Assembly (NCBI GenBank): GCA_027483175.1
Contig: JAIXVE010000282.1
Location: 1 to 52,510, forward strand
Source of the DNA: Verrucomicrobiaceae bacterium
GTDB taxonomy: Bacteria > Verrucomicrobiota > Verrucomicrobiia > Verrucomicrobiales > V1-33
Direction of reading: 5' to 3'
DNA length: 52,510 bases
Shown: positions 27,347 through 35,588 of the stretch, one piece after another
Numbering within the stretch: position 1 is the first letter of the stretch
How the letters are laid out: each line of letters starts with the position of its first letter
The notes under the pieces: generated by a model
Database searches by the model: none
What the model saw: the letters and a program-made list of their open reading frames with translations, nothing else
Told to the model about the DNA's origin: nothing
Translations under genes and position numbers: made by a program

Positions 27347-27880
27347 ATGGCTGAGACGATCCTGACAAGCGCCGCCTACGATTCCAAAATCGAGGGGAAC
27401 ATCATCTTCACAAGGCTCGACTCCGCCATCAACTGGATGCGGAAAAACTCCCTCTGGCCCATGCCCATGGGCCTCGCCTGCTGCGCCATCGAACTCATGG
27501 CCACAGCCTCCAGCCGCTACGACATCGCCCGCTTCGGCGCCGAAGTCATGCGCTTCTCCCCTCGCCAGGCCGACGTCATGATCGTCGCCGGCACCGTCAC
27601 CTACAAAATGGCCCTCGCCGTCAAACGCATCTGGGACCAGATGCCAGAACCAAAATGGTGCATCGCCATGGGTGCCTGCGCCTCCTCCGGCGGCATGTAC
27701 CGCTCCTACGCCGTCCTCCAGGGCATCGACCGCATCATCCCAGTCGACGTCTACATCTCCGGCTGCCCACCTCGCCCAGAAGCCCTCCTCGAAGGCCTCA
27801 TGCGACTCCAACGCAAAATCGAAGGCGAAAAATCCTTCGTCGATCAGAAAAAAGAACTCCTCGCCTCCCTCCGCGCCTAA
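27347..27880 (+). CDS. nuoB: NADH-quinone oxidoreductase subunit B
   Basis: 177 residues from the ATG at 27347. The upstream in-frame TTG would add an unrelated Arg/Ser-rich leader. NuoB carries iron-sulfur cluster N2, the last cluster before quinone in complex I. The four ligands are present: Cys45-Cys46 in [10 protein letters not shown], Cys111 in GACASSGG and Cys140 in SGCPPRPE. Length and motif order are normal, so it is probably functional. It stands alone: nuoA, nuoC and nuoD are not adjacent, the upstream gene is the sugar dehydrogenase 102 bp away, and downstream lie hairpin repeats and convergent genes. It could be a separated complex I gene or an extra copy. Confidence 0.93.
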   Translation: MAETILTSAAYDSKIEGNIIFTRLDSAINWMRKNSLWPMPMGLACCAIELMATASSRYDIARFGAEVMRFSPRQADVMIVAGTVTYKMALAVKRIWDQMPEPKWCIAMGACASSGGMYRSYAVLQGIDRIIPVDVYISGCPPRPEALLEGLMRLQRKIEGEKSFVDQKKELLASLRA

Positions 27881-27901
27881 CCTCAGCACGGAAGCGGCAA
27901 A

Positions 27902-28071
27902 GTGGAAGCGGCGTCCCGCCGCTTTTCCTCCTCCAAAGCGCCACAGGCATTCCGCCTGTGACCTCACCCCAAAAGTGCCACAGGCCTCCCGCCTGTGACC
28001 TAACCCCCAAAGTGGCACGGGCATCCTGCCTGTGACCTCCTCGCTCAAGTGCCACAGGCGTCCCGCCTGTG
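27902..28071. repeat. Tandem palindromic repeat, four units of exactly 37 bp plus a degenerate fifth
   Basis: Nineteen-base palindromes with CACAGGC/GCCTGTG arms (one CACGGGC variant) begin at 27942, 27979, 28016 and 28053, a spacing of exactly 37 each time. The 18-base spacers are related (consensus near ACCTNACCCCNAAAGTGC). A divergent copy with arms GCGGCG/CGCCGC lies at 27908-27922. The array fills the space between nuoB and the SH3-like gene and could stop transcription from both sides. It is a dispersed REP-like element, not CRISPR. Confidence 0.85.
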
Positions 28072-28082
28072 ACTGCCTCCCC

Positions 28083-28190
28083 AATCCCAACGGGATTGCG
28101 TCCCAAAGCCCAGGGTTGGCCTGCGGAACGAAGGCCTACCCTGGGTCCACCCATAACAATTTCCCAACCCCAACGGGGTTGCGTCCTCAC
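28083..28190. repeat. Composite hairpin repeat (CCCAACGGG family)
   Basis: Two hairpins with an AAC loop flank a third. AATCCC-AAC-GGGATT (28083-28097) and AACCCC-AAC-GGGGTT (28166-28180) are each followed by GCGTCC. Between them is an imperfect hairpin with outer arms CCCAGGG/CCCTGGG (28109-28115, 28139-28145) and inner arms GGCCT/AGGCC. A single divergent AAC-loop copy recurs at 35494-35508 and the middle hairpin arms recur at 671-701, so this is a dispersed genomic repeat family. Confidence 0.75.
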
Positions 28191-28198
28191 ACCCCGCA

Positions 28199-28549
28199 TC
28201 AGTCAGGCTGCACTAACACAAACTCAGGAAGCCACCCTTCCTCCCCCGCCGCATTCCGGCACCACAGCCACCCGCGCACTTCCCGCAGCGCCTCCACGCT
28301 CTCCCCGCGCGTCACGGACAAATCACGCGCACTGAACGCCTGCTTCACCACCGCTGTCCCATCCCCTTTCGCCTCGATCACCTCCGCTGGCACATAACTC
28401 CCACGCCGGTCCGCCGACGTCACCCACACCCAACCCGGCCACGACTGATCCTCAGGCCCCGGTGTCACCACATCCCCAGGCACCAGCTGCAACGGCGAAC
28501 GGTCCACCACGGTGTAATCGCTGTTGGCTGTATATCGGCGGTTCTTCAT
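28199..28549 (-). CDS. Small bacterial SH3-like domain protein
   Basis: 116 residues, no signal peptide (starts MKNRRYTANSDYTVVDRS). Two SH3-like halves are visible: LQLVPGDVVTPG...GWVWVTSADRRGSYVP at the start, and LSVTRGESVEALREVRGWLWCRN...GWLPEFVL at the end. SH3-like domains bind peptides or other proteins, and no enzymatic function is expected. The ATG at 28549 is chosen because the extension to 28582 is Gly-rich and not domain-like. It follows the SprT-like gene by 42 bases and is probably the last gene of that unit. Confidence 0.65.
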   Translation of the reverse strand: MKNRRYTANSDYTVVDRSPLQLVPGDVVTPGPEDQSWPGWVWVTSADRRGSYVPAEVIEAKGDGTAVVKQAFSARDLSVTRGESVEALREVRGWLWCRNAAGEEGWLPEFVLVQPD

Positions 28550-28591
28550 CCCCCAACCCTGTCCGCCCACAACCCTCCGCACAACGGAAAA

Positions 28592-29158
28592 TCATTCCGC
28601 CCTCCGCACCGGCCCGGACACGAGCACAAACTGAAACCGCGCATCATACCGCCCACCACTGTGCGCCCGACAGCACCGATAGCACGCCGTATAACGCCCG
28701 AACGGCCGCACCCGCCGCGCCTCATAATGACACTGCGGACAGCGATAACAATACCGCCGCTCCACCTGACGCCGCGGCAGCGGCAGGCTGTGACACGCCT
28801 TCTCCCCCGCAATCCCCAGCTCCGCACACGCCCGCCGCCATTCCTCCCCATGCACCTGAATCCGCCGCCGCCCCGCCCGCCAGTGCGCCAGCAGATGCGC
28901 CGCCTCATGCCGCAAGGTCCGCTCCACCTGCTCCGCCCCGAACGCCGCCAGCCGCGGATTCAACTCAATCCGCCCCGTCCGCGCACACGCCGTCCCCGCC
29001 GTCGTCTGCAACCTCCCATTCCACACCACCTCCAGCCTCACCGCCACTTCCCCAGCCCCCACTAGCCGCAACCACTCCCCCGCACGCGCCGTCAGCACCG
29101 CATCCAAGCCGTCACCCGCCGACACCTTCCCCCCGCCCTCATCCGCGTGTTCCAGCAT
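28592..29158 (-). CDS. SprT-like zinc metalloprotease-fold protein
   Basis: 188 residues. RHEAAHLLAHW gives the HExxH zinc site at His84-Glu85-His88. RIELNPRLAAF precedes it, as in SprT-like proteins. A zinc-ribbon-like C-terminus follows with Cys137, Cys140 and Cys143 (CYRCPQCHYEARR) and Cys159/Cys162/Cys163. SprT-like domains occur in the eukaryotic DNA-protein crosslink protease Spartan, but most bacterial members have no proven substrate. Thirteen bases separate it from the upstream serine acetyltransferase. Confidence 0.8.
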   Translation of the reverse strand: MLEHADEGGGKVSAGDGLDAVLTARAGEWLRLVGAGEVAVRLEVVWNGRLQTTAGTACARTGRIELNPRLAAFGAEQVERTLRHEAAHLLAHWRAGRRRIQVHGEEWRRACAELGIAGEKACHSLPLPRRQVERRYCYRCPQCHYEARRVRPFGRYTACYRCCRAHSGGRYDARFQFVLVSGPVRRAE

Positions 29159-29171
29159 TACTCTAGCAATG

Positions 29172-30062
29172 TCAGGCCACCGACTGTGGTCGCCGCTGTT
29201 TCACTTCATGCCGCTGCTCTCCCAATGCCACCACCGAATCCGGTGGCACGCTCTCCGTCACAAACACATTCGCCCCAATCGTGCTCCCCCTCCCAATCGT
29301 AATGTCCCCAACAATCGTTGCCGACGCATACAGGGTCACATGATCCTCAAGGCTAGGATGCCGCCGCCGACCCCTCAACCGCTGCCCAGCCGCCAGCGAC
29401 CGCGCCACCAGCCCAACCCCCTGATACAATTTCACATGATGCCCGATCCGTGCCGTCTCCCCAATCACCACACCCGTCCCGTGATCGATGAAAAAATACT
29501 CCCCGATCTCCGCCCCGGGATGAATATCAATCCCCGTCCGCGAATGCGCCCACTCCGTCATCATCCGCGGAATCAGCGGCACCCCCAGCCCGTACAGCAC
29601 ATGCGCCATCCGCTGCACCGCAATCGCCTCCAGCCCAGGATACGCTAGGATCACTTCATCATGACTCCCCGCCGCAGGATCCCCGTCAAACGCCGCCTGC
29701 ACGTCCTTGTGCAGCAGCGCCCGCAACGCCGGAATCCGATGCAGAAACGCACACGCCAATCGCTGCGCTTCCTCCCGCGGATCCTCACAAGTCTCCCCTC
29801 TCGACGCCAGACTCGGCACCATCTCATGCCGCAACCGCTCCACCACCTCCGCCACCCGCCGACTCGTCAGCGCCGCCACATCCTCCCGCTGCACCGCCTC
29901 AGCCTCGAAAAACCCCGGAAACAATATCTTCAGCAGCTCCCCGCACAGATACGAAACCGCACACTTCGACGGCAGATTCGCTCCGTCGAGATGATTGATG
30001 CCGCCCAACTCGCGATACGAGGCAAGCAGTTCATCGGTAATGCTGGCGTTCTCGCACTCCAT
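29172..30062 (-). CDS. cysE: Serine O-acetyltransferase
   Basis: 296 residues from the ATG at 30062. The protein transfers acetyl from acetyl-CoA to L-serine, the first step of cysteine synthesis, in the cytoplasm. The N-terminal helical half ends with AFLHRIPALRALLHKDVQAAFDGDPAA. The C-terminal left-handed beta-helix has the family signature GIDIHPGAEIGEYFFIDHGTGVVIGETARIG and GSTIGANVFVTESVPP. Length and the long N-terminal helical region suggest the epsilon-type group seen outside Proteobacteria. A GTG at 30125 preceded by GGAGGGG could add 21 residues with a non-family sequence, so I did not use it. No cysK is present in the window. Confidence 0.88.
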   Translation of the reverse strand: MECENASITDELLASYRELGGINHLDGANLPSKCAVSYLCGELLKILFPGFFEAEAVQREDVAALTSRRVAEVVERLRHEMVPSLASRGETCEDPREEAQRLACAFLHRIPALRALLHKDVQAAFDGDPAAGSHDEVILAYPGLEAIAVQRMAHVLYGLGVPLIPRMMTEWAHSRTGIDIHPGAEIGEYFFIDHGTGVVIGETARIGHHVKLYQGVGLVARSLAAGQRLRGRRRHPSLEDHVTLYASATIVGDITIGRGSTIGANVFVTESVPPDSVVALGEQRHEVKQRRPQSVA

Positions 30063-30129
30063 GAACCCCCACCCTATACCGGGCATCCCGCGGAAGAAAA
30101 ACGCTTTTCCACCGAACTTGCCCACCCGC

Positions 30130-31023
30130 TCACCGCCCCTCCACCGGCGGCTCCAGCGTGATCACTTCCTTGTCTTCCTTCTCACTCCCGCCACCGCCAC
30201 TCTTGTCTGCCTTCACCTCCTCTGTCGCCCTCACCCCGTCCCGCACCGCCGCCGATCGCGGATTCCAGTACCCGTTCTCCTCCTGCGGCCCGAACCACCC
30301 GATCCCCTGCTTCTCATTGTCCCCGCCATAAAAATTCAGCGCCCGATAAAGGCTCGGCTTCTCCAGCGTCACCTGCCCGTCACACCACGCCACAATCGCC
30401 CGTCCCCCAGCCCGGAAATGCACGCTCGGCTGCAGCTCGCCGCCATCCCCACCATCCTCCAGCGGCCAGAAAAACGGCTCCGCAAACGGATACTCCTGCA
30501 ACCCCTCCGCACGCGACAGCGCCGTCGTCGCAAACATCACCGTCCTCCCCGGCGTCTCCACATCCATCACCCCTGACGGTGTCCCCCAATCCTCCGGCGT
30601 CCCACCGATGTACGCCGCATTGTACCCGTACCCGCCAGCCCCTTCCTCGAAACTCACCGCCGCATCCACTAACTTCCGAAACAGCGGACACGCCTCCAGT
30701 TGCGCATCCAACCCGAAATACGGCGTCAGAAACCCGCCCGCCGCCTCAAAGGCCTCGTCCGTCTTCTTCCTCCCGCCATGCCACCGCCGCAGATTCGACT
30801 GATCCTGCGCCGGACAATACCGACCATTGTGATCCTGCGCATAATTCAGATTCGCCGCCGCCAGTTGCCGCAGATTCCGACTCGATACCGCAATGTCCGC
30901 CTGCAGCCGCGACCACCGGTACAATCCGGTCGCCCCCACCGTCACCAGCGCCCCCACCGTCAACGTCAGCAGCAGCTCCAGCACCGTGAACCCACGCGCC
31001 ATCCTGACATCTCCACGTTTCAT
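30130..31023 (-). CDS. Pseudopilin-like protein with type IV prepilin signal
   Basis: 297 residues. [30 protein letters not shown] is a type IV prepilin leader with glutamate at position +5 and the usual hydrophobic helix, to be processed by a prepilin peptidase at the inner membrane. The remainder resembles the DUF1559-type pseudopilins of PVC bacteria: [26 protein letters not shown] and [18 protein letters not shown] near the end. The ATG at 31023 overlaps the preceding stop (ATGA). An ATG at 31002 with GGAG 8 bases upstream would leave a four-residue leader. It follows the cobalamin-controlled PEP-CTERM gene without a gap, so it should share that control. Confidence 0.8.
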   Translation of the reverse strand: MKRGDVRMARGFTVLELLLTLTVGALVTVGATGLYRWSRLQADIAVSSRNLRQLAAANLNYAQDHNGRYCPAQDQSNLRRWHGGRKKTDEAFEAAGGFLTPYFGLDAQLEACPLFRKLVDAAVSFEEGAGGYGYNAAYIGGTPEDWGTPSGVMDVETPGRTVMFATTALSRAEGLQEYPFAEPFFWPLEDGGDGGELQPSVHFRAGGRAIVAWCDGQVTLEKPSLYRALNFYGGDNEKQGIGWFGPQEENGYWNPRSAAVRDGVRATEEVKADKSGGGGSEKEDKEVITLEPPVEGR

Positions 31024-32918
31024 GACTGCCGCTCCAGCTTCAATCGGAATACCCGCGCCCCCGCCACTGGCACCGGCACCGTCACCCGCACGGTCACCAA
31101 CGCCCCGCCCGTCTCCGTCACCTCCCTGACATCCGCCTCCCGGCCCGCCATCACCGCCGCCCTCGCACCACCCGCACTCTCCACCACCGGCACCCACGCC
31201 CCTCCACTCTCCGACATCTCCAATCGCCACCGCACATCCCCCCGCTCCACCAGCCGCGTGAACTCCAGCACCACCCCGCCCGCTCCCGCTCCCGTACTCA
31301 CCCGCAGCAACGGCTCACTCTCCCGCTCCAGCGGCCGCCCGCCGCACGCATACTCCGCAAAGTTAGGCCACCCGTCCCCGTCAGGATCCGCCAGCGCCCC
31401 GCTCACCGCCGCATCCCCGCGCTGACCCACCGTAAATCCAGCCTCCACCCACGCCGCCCACGCATCCGCCGCCTCGTTCATCACCCCCACCGCATCCGCA
31501 TCAAACCCTCCCGTCTGAAACTGCGTCGGAAACGGATCGTTCACCAGATTCCCTAGCGAATCCCTCGACCCGATCGTTCCCGTCACCGACCCCACCACAT
31601 CCACCAGCCTCACATGCGTCACCCGCCTCACATCCAGCAGCGGCGACACCGCCGCCAGCTCCGCCAGATCAAATGGCGTCCCCCATCCCGCAGGATGCTT
31701 GCCCGCCAGATTCCTCAGATTCCTCGGATCCACCGCCCCGTACGCCCCCACCTGCACGCCCGTCGCCGTGCACGACACCGCCGGAAACCGGAAGAAATCA
31801 CTCCCATTCGAACTCACTTCCACAAACGCCAGCTCCGCAAACACCAGCGCCCCGGACGCAAACCCATTCTCAAAAACCGCAAAATCCGCCCCCGCCCCAT
31901 CCGTTATCGGCCGCGCAAAGGTCAGGGTCACACTCCCGCCATCCCCCAGACTCAACACAGGAGCACCCGGCGTCCCCCCGCTCCCCGGCGTCGGATAATC
32001 CCCGTCCGTCCCCGTAATCCCCGTCGGACCTAACACACTCGCAGCACTCCCGTAATTCGCCGTCGCCGTGCTCGCCGACCCCCTCCGCTGCAACCCCGGC
32101 AGAAACGCCGCCACCCCAGTCGCCCACGACCGAATCGCCCCACTCCCCGCCGCCACCGCATCACTCCCCGCCTGCCCCGGCCCCGGCGCATACGGCCCGC
32201 TCGCCACCGCCTGCCCCACGCCCATTCCCAGCACCGCCGCCGCCGCCACCCGCCGCCGCCGCCGCATCCCTAGCACACCCAGCCCGCCTACCACCATCCC
32301 CCACACGCCCGGCTCCGGCACCGCCACCGGCACCCCCGGCTGCACCCCGTACTCCCCGAACGCCCACCCATCCCACGACCCATTCACCAGCGGCCGATCC
32401 GCCAGCCCCGTCGGGCTCTCCACCCACCGCCCGCTCCCGAACGGGCTCCCCAGCGGCACCACCACCGTCGCCGGCGGCACCACATGCCCGTTCTGCATGA
32501 AATCCGTCGGGTGCAGAAACACTTCGTTGTTCACCCAGTAATTCCAGTACCGGTCATCCAGATACGACGCCGTTCCCGCATCGTCATAACTCCGGCTCCG
32601 CCCGCCCCACGCCATCGTCCCCGGAAAAAACGTGCTGTCCACCGTCAGCCCAGGGTCCAGCCCTAACACCGCCTCCAGCATGTCCCGTCCCGTCCGGCTC
32701 TCCGCACTCGGCCAACGATACCCCCACACCAGTCCCGGCGTCCCATCCCGCCAGTCAATCACCAGCGCCGCCTCACTCACCCCCGGACCGGCCGGACTCC
32801 CAGCCCACCAGCTCACATCCGCCAGACTCACCGCCCCGCGTCCCGCAGCAGCAGTCATTAAAAGGACGGCCGCAGCCGCCCACCGGCTGCCCTCAGCAGC
32901 CAGAGAGTTTTGTTTCAT
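31020..32918 (-). CDS. Double surface protein with an internal PEP-CTERM signal, under cobalamin control
   Basis: 632 residues. Signal peptide at the N-terminus (about 1-29). Residues 30-195 contain [18 protein letters not shown] and [11 protein letters not shown]. At about 200 [24 protein letters not shown] is a full PEP-CTERM signal, where such proteins normally end. The chain continues without a stop into a second export-like N-terminus beginning at Met218 ([18 protein letters not shown]), followed by a surface domain ([36 protein letters not shown]) and a Ca-binding-like [14 protein letters not shown]. It looks like two genes fused in frame. Both halves recall surface proteins that accompany B12 receptors, and the upstream cobalamin riboswitch fits this. 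The ATG overlap with the pseudopilin gene indicates cotranscription. Confidence 0.8.
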   Translation of the reverse strand: MKQNSLAAEGSRWAAAAVLLMTAAAGRGAVSLADVSWWAGSPAGPGVSEAALVIDWRDGTPGLVWGYRWPSAESRTGRDMLEAVLGLDPGLTVDSTFFPGTMAWGGRSRSYDDAGTASYLDDRYWNYWVNNEVFLHPTDFMQNGHVVPPATVVVPLGSPFGSGRWVESPTGLADRPLVNGSWDGWAFGEYGVQPGVPVAVPEPGVWGMVVGGLGVLGMRRRRRVAAAAVLGMGVGQAVASGPYAPGPGQAGSDAVAAGSGAIRSWATGVAAFLPGLQRRGSASTATANYGSAASVLGPTGITGTDGDYPTPGSGGTPGAPVLSLGDGGSVTLTFARPITDGAGADFAVFENGFASGALVFAELAFVEVSSNGSDFFRFPAVSCTATGVQVGAYGAVDPRNLRNLAGKHPAGWGTPFDLAELAAVSPLLDVRRVTHVRLVDVVGSVTGTIGSRDSLGNLVNDPFPTQFQTGGFDADAVGVMNEAADAWAAWVEAGFTVGQRGDAAVSGALADPDGDGWPNFAEYACGGRPLERESEPLLRVSTGAGAGGVVLEFTRLVERGDVRWRLEMSESGGAWVPVVESAGGARAAVMAGREADVREVTETGGALVTVRVTVPVPVAGARVFRLKLERQS

Positions 32919-32984
32919 GGTACTTCACACTTATTGTTTCGATAAGGTCCCCCAACCCGCAGCATGCGGATCGCAAGGATTGAA

Positions 32985-33184
32985 CTGCTCCGGCGAAGTA
33001 TTCTGACTCCCGGCTTCAATCCTCACCTCCGCCTTCACCACCGCAATCCTTTGCAGGACCGCCGCGATTGGTTTGCGGGCATGGACGGAAAGACCGTTCC
33101 GCCACACCCTGGAAGCTCGTAGCCGGTTACAGCAGCGCACACTGTTGCGGGTTTTCACCGCATTCCATGCACCGTAGCACCGCT
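32985..33184 (-). promoter_or_regulatory. Cobalamin riboswitch
   Basis: Read on the minus strand, the conserved core GGAATGCGGTGAAAACCCGC is followed by the TGCTGTAACCGG segment (33124-33134). The 3' conserved box GCCGGGAGTCAGAATAC lies at about 32998-33014 and is followed by CTTCGCCGG. Order, spacing and total length (about 200 nt) fit the cobalamin (B12) riboswitch family, and the ligand-binding box is complete. A small hairpin CCGCA-GCA-TGCGG at 32957-32969 lies between it and the start codon at 32918, which may belong to the expression platform. It should lower expression of the surface-protein/pseudopilin genes when adenosylcobalamin is plentiful. The rest of 32919-33242 holds no gene. 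Confidence 0.88.
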
Positions 33185-33242
33185 CTTTTCGGCCCTCATC
33201 CCGCCCAGCGCAATCGCGAACGCCACCACCCTCACCTCTCCC

Positions 33243-34484
33243 TCAGTTCCGGTCCGGCTCGTAATACCCCTCCAGCCAACGCGCCGCCTGCGGCGGAATC
33301 ACATCCGCCGGCCGCTTCCCCTCACTCAACCGAAACGCAAAACCCAATGGCGATCTCCCCGGCCGCGCCCCCGCCGTCAACGCACTCTCACCCCAATGCT
33401 CCCCAATCACCACCGCCTCAAATCGCTCCAGACGCCCTCCCCCATACACCATCTCCCCTTCCAATTCCCCCTCAAACCCCCGCTTCCCATCCGCCGTCTC
33501 CATCTTCACCCGACCCTTCAGCTTCGCCCGACCATTCCCCTCCGGAATCACCGAAAACTCCGCCACCTTCACTTCCTCCCGACTCCAATGCGGCGGCTCC
33601 CCCCGCGTCCCGTCCACCAGATGATACCTCGCCACCCGCTGCCCGATCACCCGCGGCACAGCCATCGCCACCCCCACCGGTGCCCCATCCTTCGGCAGCA
33701 AGGCCTTCAAATCCTCCGCCGTCAGCCACAAATGATCCACGGCCGCCTCCAACCCACGATGCCGGAAATCATCCTCCTTCCGCTCGGGCTCACTCACCGC
33801 CCGCAACGCCCCGTCCGCCCCGCGCTCCAGCACCCGCGTGTAAACCTTCACCACCGCTCCACCGACCGGCGGCCGCCGCTCATACCGCGCCTCCCTCACC
33901 ACATTCCCTAAATCCCCCGGCACCGCCCGATCCGTCGCCGGCAGCTTCTCCCAACGCCCCAGCGATTCCCGCAGCATCGCCAGCAATCGCTCCGGACTCC
34001 GGTTGTTGTTGAACCCCAGAAACTTCCCGCCCGCCGTAAACACATACCGTCCCTGCCGGGTCCCCTCCCCGACATCCCCACGCGGACTCTCCCGCGTCAT
34101 CTCCATGAAAAACTTCCCCTGCGCGTCCTTCTGACGACGCAGATACCAATCATCCATCGCCAATGGGATGAACTTCTCCCGGATCAGTCGCTGCACCGCC
34201 GGATCGGAAAAGACGAACTCACGGTCCGCCACCCCATTGTTTCATGTACACCCCAGCGGGTGCCCGTCCATCTCCCACAAAAATACCGGCTTCCCAGCCG
34301 CCGCCGCCTTCCGCCGCGCCACCGTCAAATCCGTCTCCCAGGGAATCTCCAGCCACGCCTCCCCCCGCTCCCCAGGCTCAATCACCGCCATCAACTCACC
34401 CCTCGTCTGCCCCTCCGCCCTCGTCGGCGTCACACCACCATGCGCCATCATCCCGATGGCCGCGAGCAATAGCAGGTTCCTCAT
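33243..34484 (-). CDS. Exported thioredoxin-like protein interrupted by an in-frame UGA (candidate selenoprotein or nonsense mutant)
   Basis: Two open frames on the minus strand are in the same frame and separated by one TGA (34242-34244). The first (34484 down to the TGA, 80 residues) has a signal peptide (MRNLLLLAAIGMMAHG) and ends ARRKAAAAGKPVFLWEMD, then GHPLGCT. The second (GTG at 34232 onward, 329 residues) has no signal peptide. It continues NNGVADREFVFSDPAVQRLI, then KFIPLAMDDWYL, exactly as a thioredoxin-like domain should. Joined, they give a 413-residue exported protein with position 81 as UGA, beside a Cys at 79. The UGA lies 11 residues before the phenylalanine of VFSDP, where related thioredoxin folds have the first active-site Cys. 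I do not see a convincing SECIS hairpin. A nonsense mutation is the main alternative. Confidence 0.6.
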
Positions 34485-34576
34485 CATACACCCATCATCC
34501 CCACCCACACACACCCCGTCAATCCCCTTCCCTCCCCGCACGCACGGCCCCCCCACGGCCCTCAATTCGGCGGCCC

Positions 34577-35401
34577 TCAATACGGCGGCCGCGGCAGTCG
34601 CCAGTCCCGCCTCACCACCACCCCGCCCCCGCCATCCCCACCCAACCGCACCAATCGATACCGCTTCCCATGCCGGGTCCGCGGCAGCTTCCCTTCTCCC
34701 CCTAGCACCTCCCGCCACAGAACCCCGTACAACTCCTCATCCCGCAAATGATCCGTCCCCGTCACAAACCACCCCCGAATCGCCAGATGATGCAGCAACT
34801 CCCACAACACCGCCCCGCATCCCCGCTCCCCCACACTCACCGGAGCCGGAATCTCCATCGCCGGCAACCCACGCTCCACCTCCTCAGCACCAGCACCCAT
34901 CCCCTCATCCTCACCCTCACCATCCTCATCCCCCTCACCTGCCGCCGGCGCAGGCCACGCCGGTTGCGGCATGAACCGATCCCGATCCGCCGCCTCCTCC
35001 CCCGACCTCCCCAACTCCGCCGCCAGCGGATCCCAATTCTCCTCATCCATCTCGTCCAGATCCTCATCAATGTCCGCCGAACAATCCTGATGCAGATTCA
35101 CCCCGAACCGCAGCGGCACATCCTCAACCTCCTCGTCAATCCACCCGTATAGATAGGCATAGAACGCCTCGTCCGCCATGTGATCCGTGTAATCCAGAAA
35201 ACACCGGTGCCCAGCCAGCGCATACACCAGCTCCCAAACCCTCCCCCTCACTTCCCCACCTTCCACCTCCTCAGGCTTCACCGGCTCATAGCCCCGCCGC
35301 TTCAATATCTCCCGCATCGGCGTTAGCGGCGCATTCTCACAGGCCTCCACCCAGCCTGCCTGCTCCCCAGTTCCTCTCGTTTCGTCGTCTCGGTCAATCA
35401 T
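34577..35401 (-). CDS. Hypothetical protein with internal duplication, acidic linker
   Basis: 274 residues, no signal peptide. Two similar segments of about 38 residues occur: WELVYALAGHRCFLDYTDHM near 60 with following ADEAFYAYLYGWIDEE, and LWELLHHLAIRGWFVTGTDHL near 205 with RDEELYGVLWREVLGGE. They flank an acidic linker (about 110-175) rich in Asp/Glu. The shared TDHxxDExxY pattern suggests a duplicated domain, possibly metal-binding, but I do not recognise the family function. The ATG at 35401 is preferred to a GTG at 35422. At the 3' end a short duplication repeats the sequence around the stop (TTGAGGGCCGCCG), so a second in-frame TGA follows. Confidence 0.7.
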   Translation of the reverse strand: MIDRDDETRGTGEQAGWVEACENAPLTPMREILKRRGYEPVKPEEVEGGEVRGRVWELVYALAGHRCFLDYTDHMADEAFYAYLYGWIDEEVEDVPLRFGVNLHQDCSADIDEDLDEMDEENWDPLAAELGRSGEEAADRDRFMPQPAWPAPAAGEGDEDGEGEDEGMGAGAEEVERGLPAMEIPAPVSVGERGCGAVLWELLHHLAIRGWFVTGTDHLRDEELYGVLWREVLGGEGKLPRTRHGKRYRLVRLGGDGGGGVVVRRDWRLPRPPY

Positions 35402-35493
35402 GCCGCTATCATATCCCCTCACCCACTATCTGTCCAACAGAAAATGCGTCACCTCCACGATTACTGTTTCGCCGCATCACCCGCGCCACCCCA

Positions 35494-35508
35494 ACCCCAA
35501 CGGCGTTG
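35494..35508. repeat. Single CCCAACGGC-family hairpin
   Basis: AACCCC-AAC-GGCGTT followed by GCGCC, a divergent member of the AAC-loop hairpin family also seen at 28083-28180. It lies in the 187-bp space between the convergently composed 274-residue gene and the end of the MoxR-type operon. Nothing else recognisable lies there. Confidence 0.6.
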
Positions 35509-35588
35509 CGCCCCAACCCGCCCCCAATAACACCATCCCATCCCCGCGGCACCGGCACCCCAGCCCCGCAGCAATGCCACCACTCCGC

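Noticed and set aside
27902..28071. CRISPR array
   Set aside because: Repeats are short palindromes of 19 bp and the spacers are only 18 bp and related to each other. No cas genes are nearby.
32931..33158. Small 75-codon open frame upstream of the PEP-CTERM gene
   Set aside because: It lies inside the cobalamin riboswitch, whose conserved boxes explain the sequence.
34205..34241. SECIS hairpin after the UGA
   Set aside because: Only a weak stem (GGAC with GUCU, one wobble pair) can be drawn by eye, too little to list as a feature.
34242..34718. Reading the first half of the split thioredoxin-like gene from an upstream start
   Set aside because: The added residues are Gly/Arg-rich and overlap the 3' end of the neighbouring gene. 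The signal peptide begins at 34484.
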